Shown here: positions 28,163 to 39,059 of the stretch, in pieces | Layout: every line of letters starts with the position of its first letter | Position numbering within the stretch: the stretch's first letter is position 1 | Origin: Yponomeuta sedellus | Taxonomy: Eukaryota; Arthropoda; Insecta; Lepidoptera; Yponomeutidae | Length of the DNA stretch: 64,000 nt | Direction: 5' to 3' | Assembly (NCBI GenBank): GCA_934045075.1 | Contig: OW203726.1 | Span: 3,374,535 to 3,438,534 of the forward strand | The notes under the pieces: generated by a model | Databases searched by the model: none | What the model was told of the DNA's origin: nothing | Seen by the model: the letters and a program-made list of their open reading frames with translations, nothing else | Program-made: the position numbers and the translations under genes

Positions 28163-28556
28163 AGGACAAACTTGCGAGGCCGGAGGCCTAGCTCCGCGAA
28201 GCGGGCAAAAAAAGTTCTGCCGCGGCAAGGCCGAAGGCCAAGCTCCGTTTAGGCCAAGGCCGAAGGCCGAGACCATTCAGGTTACGGCGCACAAGTACCA
28301 GCGCAAAAGCAAAAAGGGACAAACTTGCGAGGCCGGAGACCGAGCTCCGCGGAGCGGGCACGAGGAACCCCGCCGCGGCGAGGCCGAAGGCCGAGCTCCG
28401 TCCAGACCGAGGCCGAAGACCGAGACCATACATGTTCTTATGCAACAATTTGCTACAATAAGTGTCTAGCGAGGCCCTAGGCCGAGCGCCGCGGAGAGCG
28501 CAGCTCAGAGCGGCTGGGGGTTGGCGCGCGAAAGCGCGCAGGGGGCTCGCCCCCTA
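28163..28556. repeat. GC-rich module with ~151-bp direct repeat
   Basis: Two copies (from about 28163 and 28314) share gacaaacttgcgaggccgga, agctccgcg, gccgcggc, aggccgaaggcc and ccgagaccat. The 3' end is ggcgcgcgaaagcgcgcagg and gggggctcgccccctagtta, two GC hairpins. It looks palindrome-rich and non-coding and stands out against the AT-rich flanks. Confidence 0.7.
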
Positions 28557-28604
28557 GTTATAAATATATATTTTGTAAGTATTTCGTAATGAGTTGCGAT
28601 GCTC

Positions 28605-28835
28605 ATACATAGTTATGTATTATTTTATCCTGTTCGTGGACGTAGTGAGTGTTATGTGTCGGTGCTTCGCGAAAAACTAAAAGTGTCTTGAAGGTAGACC
28701 ACAATAGTTGACCGTACTCGCCACTTCAGACTACCAATGACCATGGCGACTGCAATACTGCCGAAACGTCGGGAATTAAAGTAATTACGTTTTACCTAAG
28801 AAATAATCGCGATTAAATTCGTCTAATATATAACT
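28605..28835. repeat. aatcgcgattatttat family, copy 4
   Basis: gctcatacatagttatgtat at the left, and ctgccgaaacgtcgggaatt, gtaattacgttttacctaag, aaataatcgcgattaaattc at the right. Confidence 0.6.
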
Positions 28836-28854
28836 GTATTTTATATGGACGAAT

Positions 28855-29025
28855 AGAAACCAAGGTGGCCAAGGGAGGGAAGGAGGTTGGTAGGCAGACC
28901 ACCGACACGATGGTCAGACGACATCGTGAGGGTTGCGGGTCAGAGATGGATCAGGTTAGCACAGGACCGTGAGGAATGGCGCAATAAAAAGGAGGCCTAT
29001 GCCCAGCAGTGGGTTGATTATAGAT
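28855..29025 (+). pseudogene. RTE-like LINE C-terminal fragment
   Basis: Plus frame: VGRPPTRWSDDIVRVAGQRW, IRLAQDREEWRNKKEAYAQQ, WVDY. Textbook RTE-type ORF2 C-terminus (RPPTRW.DD.....W...A.DR..W....EAY.QQW). Frame lost upstream of about 28885. Confidence 0.85.
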
Positions 29026-29261
29026 ATATATAGAATAGAAACCGTTATTAAGTTGTAGGTCTCTATAATTTATAATATTTGTTTTCCCTACGTTTGGAAC
29101 TATGAAAGGACGACAATTTTCACTTCAGTCAATTATTTAAGTCCCCGCTTCTTTTCAAGTGTGCACGTCACAACTACAATCATTGTTGGGACTTTGACCG
29201 AACGCCAATTTTAGAAACACGCCGATAACATAAAAAAATATTGTACCACATTGATTAACAG

Positions 29262-29358
29262 GTTCGAATCCCAGAGCGGGCGTGTCCTCATTACTTGGTT
29301 TTCTAATTTATAAGCATTCATGAAGTTGTAGCTTGCTAGCTAATAGTGAAGGAAAACA
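29262..29358 (+). repeat. Core-SINE fragment
   Basis: B-box region ggttcgaatcccagagcggg, diverged core, then agtgaaggaaaacatcgtgg, leading into a 5S-derived SINE. Confidence 0.55.
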
Positions 29359-29359
29359 T

Positions 29360-29575
29360 CGTGGGGTATATGTCTCTTCCTGCGTCGCAGGAAGCCGTAC
29401 TCCACCACTGGGGCCAGCTCCCTGTTGGTGGAGGATTGTAAGATGGTGGTGGGCCTTACTGTCGGAAGTTATTAAGCCACCCATGAGGCCTCTGGCATGG
29501 CCTAACGACTGCTATTACGTGACAGCCGGCACCAACGGCTTAACGTGCCTTGCGATACACTTCGCTAATACATCC
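29360..29575 (-). mobile_element. 5S-derived SINE body (5' head missing)
   Basis: tgtctcttcctgcgtcgcag, ggccttactgtcggaagtta, gccggcaccaacggcttaac: body and 3' end of the family. Confidence 0.75.
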
Positions 29576-29589
29576 TGTGGGTAAATTTA

Positions 29590-29790
29590 GAGCCGGTAAG
29601 CGCAGCGAAGGGCAAGGTAAAACGACCCTAAGCCGGCGTGCGTGCATGCAATAACTTATAAACATTGATGAAGCGAAGGTGATTGTCAAGTTAGTGGCCA
29701 GTGGCAGTCCCTGGTCTCTGACTACCCCTCTGGGAATAGGTAACATAAGATAACTCTACAGGCGTGAAGTTATGTTACACGTATGTTTGC
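29590..29790 (+). repeat. Short dispersed repeat E
   Basis: ccggtaagcgcagcgaaggg, attgatgaagcgaaggtgat, gactacccctctgggaatag, ctctacaggcgtgaagttat. Longest copy of this repeat here. Confidence 0.6.
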
Positions 29791-30020
29791 ATAGGTCGTT
29801 CCTTTCAGGCCCTTTTACTAACCTTAGCGTAATAAATATTATTAATCACTCTTTCCACCTTCACCCTCTCCATAAACCCAAACCAACAAAACACTCTTTT
29901 CTCAATTTTGGTTACAAGGCTCATTTTCATTTCACGTCGTTCTTTAATAATTTTATTGTGTACCCTGTTATTCAACATACCATCGCACAACATTCTCACG
30001 GACCTCGTTCTTGCTCCACT
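29771..30020 (-). pseudogene. LINE C-terminal fragment (WFGHVERM type)
   Basis: Minus frame reads RMLCDGMLNNRVHNKIIKER then MKMSLVTKIEKRVFCWFGFM and ERVKVERVINNIYYAKVSKR. This is the C-terminal RT-thumb pattern (VRN..I.ER..V..SLVTKIEKR.LRWFGHVERM) of a non-LTR element. Broken after AKVSKRA. Confidence 0.8.
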
Positions 30021-30039
30021 AATCCTACTTTCTTCGATA

Positions 30040-30260
30040 TCAACCCTTGTATGTCACCACTGCCGGCACGGGGGCACGGGGGTCTTCCTGCATCGCAGGA
30101 AGGTTCGGCCATACTCCACCATAGGCGCCAAGTCCGGGTTGATGGAGGATTGTAAGACAGTGGCGAGCCTTACTGTCAGTTGTTATAAAGCCGCCTATAA
30201 GGCCTCTGACATGGATTAACGATTGCCATTACATGACAGCCGGCACCAACGGCTTCTTAT
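30040..30260 (-). mobile_element. 5S-derived SINE body
   Basis: gtatgtcaccactgccggca, cttactgtcagttgttataa, gacagccggcaccaacggct. Inserted directly upstream (minus strand) of the LINE fragment. Confidence 0.75.
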
Positions 30261-30264
30261 TTAA

Positions 30265-30850
30265 GCGGTATTTTCTTATTCGTAGTAATTAAGTAGTAAT
30301 CTTACTTTCTTGAGTCTTTTTATTCAAGACATTCATGTCTGATTTTCTAACAAACGAGACAGGTGGTTCCAGACACAATTCGCAATTTCGACCCTAGTCG
30401 ATATGGGCTTAAGTGCGTGTTTTGCGCGGCAATCAGAGAAGTGACATTGCCAGTACCGGCAAAAGCCCAATGTTATGGTAATGCCGGGCAATTATTACTC
30501 CATTACTGTCAACCGTGCCGATTGTATCGGTCAAATCTATCAACGACCTCGTACAATTGTGTACGAAAGTGAATTAAGAATTTATGGGTTTTGGGTTCTT
30601 GGAAATTGCTTCCTGGTGCTCTGTCGGACTCAAATAAAATAAGTAATCCCAATACTCCGCAAGATACATACCTAGCCTAGTTTGGGGAGTACCGGTAAAC
30701 GTAAACCTCCGCTGTCGATTTATAAGGTCCGATTAGTTGTATTGTCTTTTTGGAAATAAACAATTTACTTTTCTTAATTCAATAACATGCAGGCTTAATC
30801 ATGCTTGCCCTTATTATTTGAAAGTTGTTACTGAAAACAAATGAATGAAT
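30265..30850. other. Non-coding stretch
   Basis: A 69-codon open frame at 30363 contains CVFC and HYCQPC but has no homology I recognise and no splice context. Otherwise nothing seen. Confidence 0.3.
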
Positions 30851-30854
30851 GAAA

Positions 30855-30995
30855 CGGAAGAGATTTGTCCGGATCGCAGCATGTGGCAGACCCTGGTCTC
30901 TGCCTCTGGGATACAGGCGTGAGTTGGTTTATGTGTGTGTATCAGTGTGTGTGTGTGTGGGTGTGTGTGTGTGTGTGCGTGTGCGTGTGTGTATT
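30855..30995 (+). repeat. Repeat E fragment plus (GT)n microsatellite
   Basis: cggatcgcagcatgtggcag, gggatacaggcgtgagttgg, then a gt-rich run from about 30933 to 30990. Confidence 0.75.
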
Positions 30996-31079
30996 AATAT
31001 TGTCATTTGTTTGTCAGGCAAAGGGACAATTAATACAAATATTATTACAAATGAATAAAAACTAAACAACAAAGGTATG

Positions 31080-31800
31080 ACAAATTACCTGGGCGTCGAT
31101 TCTCTTAAATTACAAACAATGTTCGAGCAATGGCATGACAAGAGTAATGCCAACGCATGACATTACAACAACCGTATTCCCCTACCTTTTACATGCATTA
31201 CTCTGGCTCTGTCGCTGCATGAACCTTGTCATGCTCTTGTCATACTCATGCAGTTTCACTGTGCTACTCGGTCGGTCAACCGGTATTGCCACTTTGTGAA
31301 CTGGAAATTCTACCTTAATATTCGGAGCACAAAAACGTTGCTTGTAAGGATTGTATCTGCAATAAATTACTTATATTTCAGATTTTTATAACTTCGCAAT
31401 CTTTAGAGGGTTTTAATCACAACAAAGCTATCAAAATTGTATTTATTTGTTAGAAATTTGGCTGTTTGTGAAGTTATCCAAATCCAAGCGTAAAAAACAA
31501 GCAAACTAATCTGTACAGTATCACTTGACCATCAATTGTTAAGTATGTTGCCAGATCGTAAATTTTAATACAAAAACCGTACTATTTGGCTTTCGCCAGT
31601 AACTTTTGTGCGACCGCCCTCACTGTAGCTTTAGGTACAAACTACTCCATTTTCGAATATTTTTAGACAAAAAAATGGTTTGTTTCCGAAAGTATCTAAC
31701 GCAACGTTTCAAGCAAGACTTTTTCATTAATATCAATATCTAACATACGACATACAGTAAGCATAGCACAAGTCGTGTTTAGTTCTAAATAAATAAAATA
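31080..31800. other. Non-coding stretch
   Basis: Contains repeated catgacaagagtaatg-like words (31130-31260) with partial inverted symmetry. No gene seen. Confidence 0.3.
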
Positions 31801-31804
31801 AAGT

Positions 31805-31990
31805 ATTTTTAACCGACTTCAAAAAAGGAGGAGGTTATCAGTTCGATGCATATATTCCTTTTTTTTACTATTTTTTCGCATATCCTCGTCAAATATTAAC
31901 CGATTTGGATAAATTTTATTTTGTTCGACTGGGTATATCATCCCATTAGTTTCATTTTAATTTGGTGAAGATCTAATGAAGACTTTCAGA
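31805..31990 (+). repeat. Dispersed repeat beginning accgacttcaaaaaaggagg
   Basis: The opening accgacttcaaaaaaggagg followed by aggttatcagttcgatg is a very common repeat start in lepidopteran DNA as I recall it. Single copy in this window; class uncertain. Confidence 0.45.
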
Positions 31991-32514
31991 TATGAAGAAA
32001 AGGCGTAATGAGGCCCATCCATTAGTAATATGCTTATTATGTTTCAGAAAATATAGCGTAAAATTTGTCCCAGGGTAATCTGGTAATGTTCTGATGAAGA
32101 CTCTGAGATGGAAATTGAGAACTTCAAATTTTAAGGCAAAAAAATTAAGTTATGTTTTGATGTAAGAAACACTTTGTTCATCAAATACTTTCATTCAGTA
32201 TTCATTGACATTCTCTGTGTCTGTTCGACATTGTTACGACGTTGAACCTAGAAATCCGGAATTTAAGTTGAAATATGTAGTTTCCTAGGGTAGCAAACCC
32301 AAGAAAAATCAAGAGCCAGATGTAGAATAGACCAATAACATCTATAAGTGTGAGGTACCGTTGCACTTATTAAACCAGAATATAAGTCAAAATACACAAT
32401 TTACTGTCGTGGTTATTATTCCCTTAGTAAAAAATATACTACATGCAATAGTAATTAAAGCCACATTGTCTATTTTAAAAAATTTAAATATTAAAAGCAT
32501 TAAAAAGTTAAAAT
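31991..32514. other. AT-rich non-coding stretch
   Basis: Nothing recognised. Confidence 0.3.
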
Positions 32515-32680
32515 TACTTTGCTGAATTCCGCCAAAAATCCCACAAGCACCATGCGGTTAGCTAATGCACCGCCCTCCCTCCCACTTTCAAGAAAAAGTG
32601 GGAAAAAAGTGGGAAGACACTATTATGGATTTCCGCAAAGTAACGCCTGATTCTATACAAAATATTAAAATAAAATCCGA
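32515..32680 (+). repeat. 'cctcgtgttagaggcgaaacg' family, end piece
   Basis: gaattccgccaaaaatccca, caagcaccatgcggttagct, then tatggatttccgcaaagtaa and cgcctgattctatac. The same ends are at 50040 and 56700. Confidence 0.6.
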
Positions 32681-32744
32681 CTTCTGTACAAAATACGCAG
32701 CAGAGTCTACCTACTCTCTTTATTTTTTAATCCTATTCATCTTA

Positions 32745-32830
32745 AGGCTGTCTGGAAGAGATAGCTCTCAGCGATAAGACGGCCAATTCCACACTGTGTA
32801 AATTAGATATTTCAGCATTTCATGTAGGTT
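32745..32830 (+). repeat. LINE 3' UTR fragment
   Basis: cttaaggctgtctggaagag, atagctctcagcgataagac, ggccaattcc: the 3' UTR stem-loop of the CR1/Jockey-like family. Confidence 0.65.
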
Positions 32831-32834
32831 CAAA

Positions 32835-34390
32835 GTGTATGGTGTGTACGGTCCTAAAGTAACCGGAATATAGTACATAGGCTTTATAAGATAACGAGTA
32901 AGTCTACAAACTAGTAACTAGTCTATAATATAGTCTACAAACGTAAAAAAAGGAAGATTTCGTACTAATTCTATTGAAATTTAAATAAACTTTTAAGATT
33001 TGTAATAAGGAGGCGCAAGTAGTTCTACGGAATCCTATGATGCGCGTGGCCCGACACGCACTTGACCGAAGTTTGGGCGAAATATTTGATTAAATATATT
33101 TGATCTTACCAAAATGAACTGAAACAGAAATTAACAGCATACTTAAACACTCTTTCTTATGATCGAACATTTTTGAAATTGATGTGATAATAGCTCATTT
33201 TACTTCTCACTTTCCGTTAGACTTACTAGTACAAACTTTTAACACACATCACTGCCATAATGCACAAATATACACTCATCCTACCTTTTCACACACCCTC
33301 TGCTCAGTGGTTGAAGCCCGAATCCAAGACTCCGGTCGTAGGGCTGAGCAGACACACACATGCACACACAGTTATATACACGTACATTTTAGTCTCTTTT
33401 ATATAAGTTTTGCAAACATCTGTCATTTTTTATACTAACTTTACACCTTATGCTGATGATGCGTCCAATATAATACCGTTCTTTTGTAGACCGGGAGGCC
33501 TGGAAACCTAAGATACAGATCTTTTGATCTAGTTTAGGCTCCAGTCTTTCCACAAATAGTGCATTCTGTTGTATTGTATTATTTATCCAATGTTATTTTG
33601 AATACGAATGTAATTTGTGGACAGAAAAATAAACTATTATCTTAGCTTATTTACAATCGAGCTACAATAATTCCAGCTTCGAAGTAAGTAATATTAATTA
33701 TTTCATTTATATAAAATATCGTATCGTATAACTTTTAACTCCAAACCGTATACCTTTTCAAGCATACCGGCGTACTAAATGGTAAGCACAGACTGGCAAC
33801 ACTATTAGTTTGACAAATTTAGTCTGTGTGAAGTAGACATCGTAATTCGTACCTACGACGATTTCTAATTTGTGACATACGTCGGTTAAAATAAAGTTTC
33901 AGTTATTAAACTCTTCTTATCAAACCTTTCGTTAGTGTACAAAGTGAAAATGAAGTGTTTGTGTATTAATTGAGCATCGAAATCGGCATGAAATGTAAGG
34001 AACGAAGCCAATACCGAACGAATGAAAGTCGTGTCATCGAGACTTCTTTGTATGCAGGCTTTGGTGAGTGTAAAAGAAACATTGATGTGGTCCTTATCCT
34101 TATAACACCCCGTTGGATTCCAGCATGGTACTGGAAAATATGTATCACTATTTATCTCTGTAAATTACTGGTGTGCAATAAAGAATTTTCTATATATCTA
34201 TGTAATTATCATAGCCACTGTTTCTTTACTGTGGACATCAATCATCCAGCCCGTTCTCGTTCACTGCGAGGCATAGGTCCTCCGCCATCCTCATCCAGCC
34301 ACTGCAAGCAATATGAATGTAGACAAAGGGTACTAGTACCACAATGTAGTAATTTTCGTGCTTATTTACGAAGCTAAATATCACAATCCT
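32835..34390. other. Largely featureless stretch
   Basis: 33480-33620 has a LINE-like end (agatcttttgatctagttta, ccagtctttccac). 34160-34200 has the LINE tail gtgcaataaagaattttcta. Otherwise no repeats or genes recognised. Confidence 0.3.
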
Positions 34391-34396
34391 ATGTGG

Positions 34397-34448
34397 TAAC
34401 AGTTAATATTGATGTGATGTATATACATCACATCAATATTAACTGTTA
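34397..34448. repeat. Perfect 52-bp palindrome without spacer
   Basis: taacagttaatattgatgtg + atgtat followed immediately by its exact reverse complement; zero-base loop. Not part of any repeat I recognise here. Confidence 0.9.
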
Positions 34449-34764
34449 GAACTTATATAAGTTCTGGGTGTGATCACTTCATTGGATAAACATTGGACAA
34501 AGAAATCCTTCTTTAAAATGTGTGTATTATAGTCACAAATATAACTTCTTTCAGAGAACCGTCTTCATCTTCAGCATGGCAGGGGTCTCCACTGATTGGG
34601 TCATTGACTTCCACTCCCAATGGAAGGCTCACGCTTGTGGAGGCAAAGAGCCAAGATTGCTACGAAACAATCTGCATTTATAAACAAAATTTGTTTATAT
34701 AAATACATGCTTACCTGTCCGGGATCCAGAAGTGAGTATTATGTTATGTTGAGGCCATGTATGT

Positions 34765-34965
34765 GTCTAAAGGCTGGTTTCTGAATTGAGAAATACACTC
34801 AGTAAATACTTTGCTGAGAAATTCTTAGAGACAGCACTACAGTTGAGTTTTAACTCAGCGAAATTCTCAATTCTATAAATACATAGCGAGCCCCAATGGG
34901 AATCGAACTGATGACCTCTGTTTTCATAGTTAGCCACTGGGACATCGACAATATATAGAAGCAAT
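34765..34965 (-). repeat. tRNA-like SINE fragment with inverted flank
   Basis: agcgagccccaatgggaatc and gaactgatgacctctg are the reverse complement of a T-arm/B box. The preceding ctgaattgagaaatacactc and gcgaaattctcaattctata are partly inverted. Confidence 0.4.
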
Positions 34966-34996
34966 GTAGTTATTTATGTTAGTAGGTTATTACTTA

Positions 34997-35125
34997 TGTA
35001 TTGTATTGTATTGTATTGTATTGTATCGTCGGAGTGGTCCCTTCACCTGTGAAGATACTACTGGATGCTGTATAAATCATCTCTTTAAGTAGATGCAAAA
35101 AGGCCAATACTACTACTACTACTAC
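34997..35125 (+). repeat. (GTATT)n followed by core-SINE tail C
   Basis: Five or more gtatt units, then gtcggagtggtcccttcacc, gctgtataaatcatctcttt and a (tac)n end. Confidence 0.7.
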
Positions 35126-35309
35126 TATTGTATATGTATGTATTTATATTTCTTTGATGGTTTATGTAGTTTATTCATTTACTTATTAGTATTAATATAA
35201 TTTATATATTTATTGGGTAGATATTTATCTTGATAGGATTTTGTTATCTGTGTAAGTGAGTAGTGTATGTTGTGCACATGCATAGACCTGTTTCATAGAC
35301 CTGAAGAAA

Positions 35310-35350
35310 TCTCTCACAGAGATAAGCTCGCCTTTGTACATGTATTTTCT
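35310..35350 (+). repeat. LINE 3' UTR fragment
   Basis: agaaatctctcacagagata, agctcgcctttgtacatgta. The same sequence is the SINE target at 38150-38170. Confidence 0.5.
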
Positions 35351-35394
35351 TAAATTTATTATTTATGTTTTAAAGTATAATAATAGTTGTCAAA

Positions 35395-35455
35395 CAATAC
35401 CATACATAGCATTATTGCTATACTACACATATGTGTACCATAGCAATAATGCTAC
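35395..35455. repeat. Imperfect palindrome
   Basis: tagcattattgctatactac and its complementary half around acacatatgtgt. Confidence 0.7.
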
Positions 35456-36180
35456 ATAGATAATGTCATTAAATTCATGCCTTGTAATCAAATATTGTTA
35501 GAAGTCAGGAATCCAAGTTATTGATAATAATATAAAATTATTTTGAATAATAAAATATTTATTTACAACACTGAGAAAACATGTGATAAACACAATTTTA
35601 AGAAGAATCTTTTTTGGTTGTTATAATAAACTATGATTTGCACCTTAAGTCACATTTCTTTCTCCACAGCCTCTCCACAAGAACTTGCTACAGTGCCACA
35701 CCCTCGAATAAGTCCCGGCGTCTGCGCTCAACACTCTGCACACAAGACGTTCTCGGCGTCAGCTTCCAAATTCTGAAAATTGAAGAATTCTAGTAGGGAT
35801 TTGTTCAGAGGTTTCGAAACTGACAGTAGCTAGTCAGAGCAGGGTCACACTCATTTGCAGTTTTGGTGTTACTTTGAAATAAATCTTTTGATTTGATTGA
35901 AAGTCACTTCCTTTTTTTAATTTTGAACAATTTAGGTTCTTATGTGAAATAATTTTGTATTGTTACTTCTATTTTTTTATATTTGAGTGAGGTTGTAACC
36001 AATAAAACTTGTTTTTTAAATATGTGCTTTTTACAATAATTATCAAACCTTACCTAAATCTGTGAATTACTCCACTTCTCAGTCTTCTCTCAAATGTAAG
36101 TGGAGGCCGAGTGTGTGGCTTTGCCATAGATTGGCATTATGAGTAGAGTACGGTGTGCTGGCATGCATACACATAATGTT
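35456..36180. other. Possible 3' region of the HARBI1-like locus
   Basis: On the minus strand an acceptor-like caattttcag precedes aatttggaagctgacgccga (about 35776), and an AATAAA lies near 35561-35566. A terminal exon is possible, but the sequence hits stops early and I could not confirm coding. Confidence 0.2.
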
Positions 36181-36208
36181 CAAATCTAAAACAGGCAATA
36201 TACCATTA

Positions 36209-36433
36209 CAGTCTATTTATTCTTACTTGTCCAATTTAGTAAACAAGATTCTAACCTTACTAGACATTTTCTCGCAAATTCATGAACTATGTTTATAAAA
36301 TTGGCAGCGTGTTATCTAAAAGAGTGTTCCAAGTTACTTAATTTATGGAAATATGGCAGTTTTGGACTAAAAAGTTACAGTTTACGGGTAGAATCTTGTT
36401 TACTAAATTGGACAAGTAAGAAAAAATAGACTG
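36209..36433 (-). mobile_element. Tc1/mariner-type MITE, copy 3
   Basis: TA at 36207-36208 and 36434-36435, ends as at 5270, interior inverted relative to it (gaactatgtttataaaattg; gcagcgtgttatctaaaaga). Confidence 0.85.
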
Positions 36434-36490
36434 TACATGGATTGTGTTTTATATAGCTACATGGAAACTAGCCAATACTTAGGTACTTAC

Positions 36491-37560
36491 AAATCCAACG
36501 TAAGTGTGGGGAGTGGTACCCCTTTCTATTAAGAAACCGCTCTTCACGGAGTGCTGCACGAAGGATGCATGCCATGGCATCAATAAAGCCCCGCAGTCCA
36601 TCAATTTCGAATTGTCTAGAATGAGAAAACAATAATTGAAAGTGAATTCAAGTTATTTAGTAACTTTTCTACGTTTATGCTTGAGCTTGTATAACTTCGA
36701 TTTGATGAGATGCACTTCTCTCTACTCCAGTAGGTAATTTTTTTTAACAATACAATGATGTGTGGTACAGTGCCACTCAGGGCGGTGGTAGCGGAGCGGT
36801 GTAGAACGCCGGCCTCTCACTCGGGAGTTCGTGGGTTCAAACCCCGGCATGTACCAATGACTTTGTTTTCTAAGCTATGTACATTTGTGAAATTATAGTA
36901 CCTAGCAATACTACTCGCCGACGGTGAAGGAAAACATCGTAAGGAAACTCTAGTGTCTGAAGTGTTAACGTACCTCAGCGCTTGCTACGTACAATGGCCC
37001 AACTATGAGGCTAAGTGCGGAAATCTCAGGTCTAACTAACTAACAGTGCCACTCACATGTTTCAGTGTCAAGTTACACATTTTTTACTTATCTGTCCCGA
37101 AATTAGGTACATAATTACAAAATAGGTCTTTTGCATACCACAGAAATCTAGTAGGTAAGTAAGTATTATGTTTTTATTCTAATACCTTGACACTGTGAAG
37201 GACACTGCCCTACTAGGGCCTGATATAAGCCTGTCACAAGAAAAGACGGCGATGAATGTCCGTAGAAGAAAGATTATACCTAACTTACTAAAAAGTAATC
37301 CAAGAGACGACCACCTCAAACTATTTATATTGAACTCGTGTAACATACCTTTATTATAGGGGATATCCCGACTTGCCTCTGCTCCTGGGGTATCAATGGG
37401 ATTAATTCGTCCGCCAAATGCCTCAACCCATGTTTGGAAACACGGAAGGTTTTTGTGAACTCTGATTGTTGGAACGATTGCCGAAACGCGTGAAACCGAC
37501 GTCTATTTCGGCGCTCTTGTACTCTGCGCTTCGCCCTGTTGACTATTTGTGATAATCGCT
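36491..37560 (-). pseudogene. HARBI1-like (PIF/Harbinger transposase-derived) gene pieces
   Basis: Three minus-strand pieces lie in the order of a HARBI1-type protein. The first (about 37555-37349) reads RRRFHAFRQSFQQSEFTKTF, RVSKHGLRHLADELIPLIPQ and ends GISPIIK at a donor aag|gtatgt. The second (about 37240-37184) reads LVTGLYQALVGQCPSQC, like the LATGSYQ-x-x-VGQ segment. The third (36615-36491) has acceptor ttctag and donor ttt|gtaagt and reads FEIDGLRGFIDAMACILRAA then ALREERFLNRKGYHSPHLRW, like G-x-I-G-A-I-D...NRKGYHS. The DDE catalytic Asp of GAID is Ala here (DAMAC), so it cannot be an active nuclease. Helix-turn-helix and later catalytic segments are missing, and phases do not join directly. 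It is either a decayed Harbinger or a remnant of a domesticated gene. A SINE sits in the 36.8-37.0 kb gap. Confidence 0.65.
36780..37042 (+). mobile_element. Core-SINE, tail type A, full length
   Basis: 263 bp between acagtgccactca at 36767-36779 and 37043-37055. Head ggcggtggtagcggagcggt, B box gtgggttcaaaccccgg, core gactttgttttctaagctat and tgaaggaaaacatcgtaagg, tail tggcccaactatgaggctaa ending in (taac)n. Confidence 0.92.
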
Positions 37561-38160
37561 ATCATAAACCGAGTGAAGAAGTATAAATTTTATTAAAAAA
37601 ATACTTTTTAGCCTTCTTCGTCACAACTGCCAGTGAGCAATCATACCGAAAAAGCTACTGTTGTTCAAAGATACTAATATTGCAGCTGTCAGGTAGCTGT
37701 CATGCAGTTATATAGCTCAATGAAACGTCAAATAAGGAGTAGCATACGGATTTGACAGCCAGACTGTTACCAAGGAACTGTAATTTTGTAAGAGCATACG
37801 AAAGTGGCTCCATGTAGCTCTACGGTACCTGTCATGTCGTTCATTGGTCGTTAAATGGAACATTTGTGCTTAGTGGAATACCTCTAGCGTAAAACCTTGT
37901 AATTGGACTACCGATGAACTCCTTGAGAACTGTAATGTTGTTGAGTAGAATCGGGGCCGGAGGTATGACAAACTTCCTAAAGCGGTAATTTTAACTGAAA
38001 GCCGTTGTAGCGATTTGGGTTTCGCGATTTGTGTCTTGCTTATTCACTACAGTTATTTAGATATTTTGTTATACGCATATTTATTGCTTATACGAATATT
38101 TTGGACTTGATTCCGGATTCATTTACAGTTGATTTAGTAAACTGCTATGTATAAGCTCGC
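37561..38160. other. Non-coding stretch
   Basis: Nothing recognised. It would be the 5' side of the HARBI1-like locus. The last 25 bp are a LINE 3' tail in which the next SINE is inserted. Confidence 0.3.
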
Positions 38161-38167
38161 CTTTGTG

Positions 38168-38370
38168 GCGACGACCTCTGTGGCCTAGCGGTAGCGCGTC
38201 TGCCTACCATGCAAGAGGTCCCGAGTTCGAATCCCGGCTGGGAACAAAAAAAGTCCAGGTTTTGGATGTTTACATGTTTGTGATGTTGTTGTTTCTGGTT
38301 GACACAAGGTATCCTAGTATGGGGCCAGAAGCAATGTATGTGCTTGTATGTAAATGTTATGTTATGTTTG
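38168..38370 (+). mobile_element. tRNA-like SINE D, copy 2
   Basis: gacgacctctgtggcctagc, ggtagcgcgtctgcctacca, gagttcgaatcccggctggg, then gttttggatgtttacatgtt. It splits a LINE 3' tail (taagctcgcctttgt | gtacaaatatgcttattgtg) with tttgt on both sides. Confidence 0.85.
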
Positions 38371-38917
38371 TACAAATATGCTTATTGTGCAATAAAGAAT
38401 TTTCTTATCTAATATAAACTGGTCAGACTCTTCCGACAGGAAAAAATAACTGAATCCGTAAGTAGAATGTGGAGAGTTTACGAAAGTTTTAGTTCAGAAA
38501 GAATATCTCTGAACCACTTTGATTAATGCTGGATCCCGCCTAATAAGCAGTTCACAAAGAGTCCTTTTTACAAAATGTGATTTTATAAAAAAAAAAAAAA
38601 TTCCTTTTATCAAGCGCAAACTAAAAACCTTTCAATATTCGAGCCGATAACGGCCACCGTCTTACTCAAACAGAACAAAAAAAAAAAAGGAAAGAAAGTA
38701 GCGTCGTAAAATCTATCAATACCCGCCCGTTTTGGCATCGCCCGACCAGCCGCTCTTCTCCAATCTCACCCTTACGCCTTCAGGGTAAAGCCGCGAATCG
38801 CTTGAGCCTGCAATGGCCCAGTTGCACCGCCGTTTCCAGGCTTCGATGGTGCTTCAAAGTTCGAGTTGGCACCAAATTTTTGGTCCCGACACTTCTCATT
38901 AGACAGGCGGGCAAACA

Positions 38918-38985
38918 GGGAGGTTGGAGGGGAGGGGGGGAGGGGGGTGTTGGATAAAGGATCAGGGAAGGGGGGAGGCGCCAAA
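38918..38985 (+). other. G-run tract, potential G-quadruplex
   Basis: gaggggagggggggaggggg and later gggaaggggggaggcg. At least four runs of three or more G lie within 30 bp, in a GC-rich, otherwise unique-looking 350-bp block (38700-39050). Confidence 0.7.
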
Positions 38986-39059
38986 GCGGAGCATTGTTCA
39001 CGCAGACAGCCAGCTTTGTATTTCCACGTCTTTATGGTTGGTTGCTGGTGGCCTTAGAA

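Noticed and set aside
28163..28556. Bacterial contamination or horizontal transfer
   Set aside because: GC-rich but repetitive and palindromic with no coding frame; it grades into insect-like AT-rich sequence on both sides.
30363..30572. Small Cys-containing protein (CVFC...HYCQPC)
   Set aside because: The spacing does not fit a known zinc-binding motif, and the ORF is within the chance range for this window.
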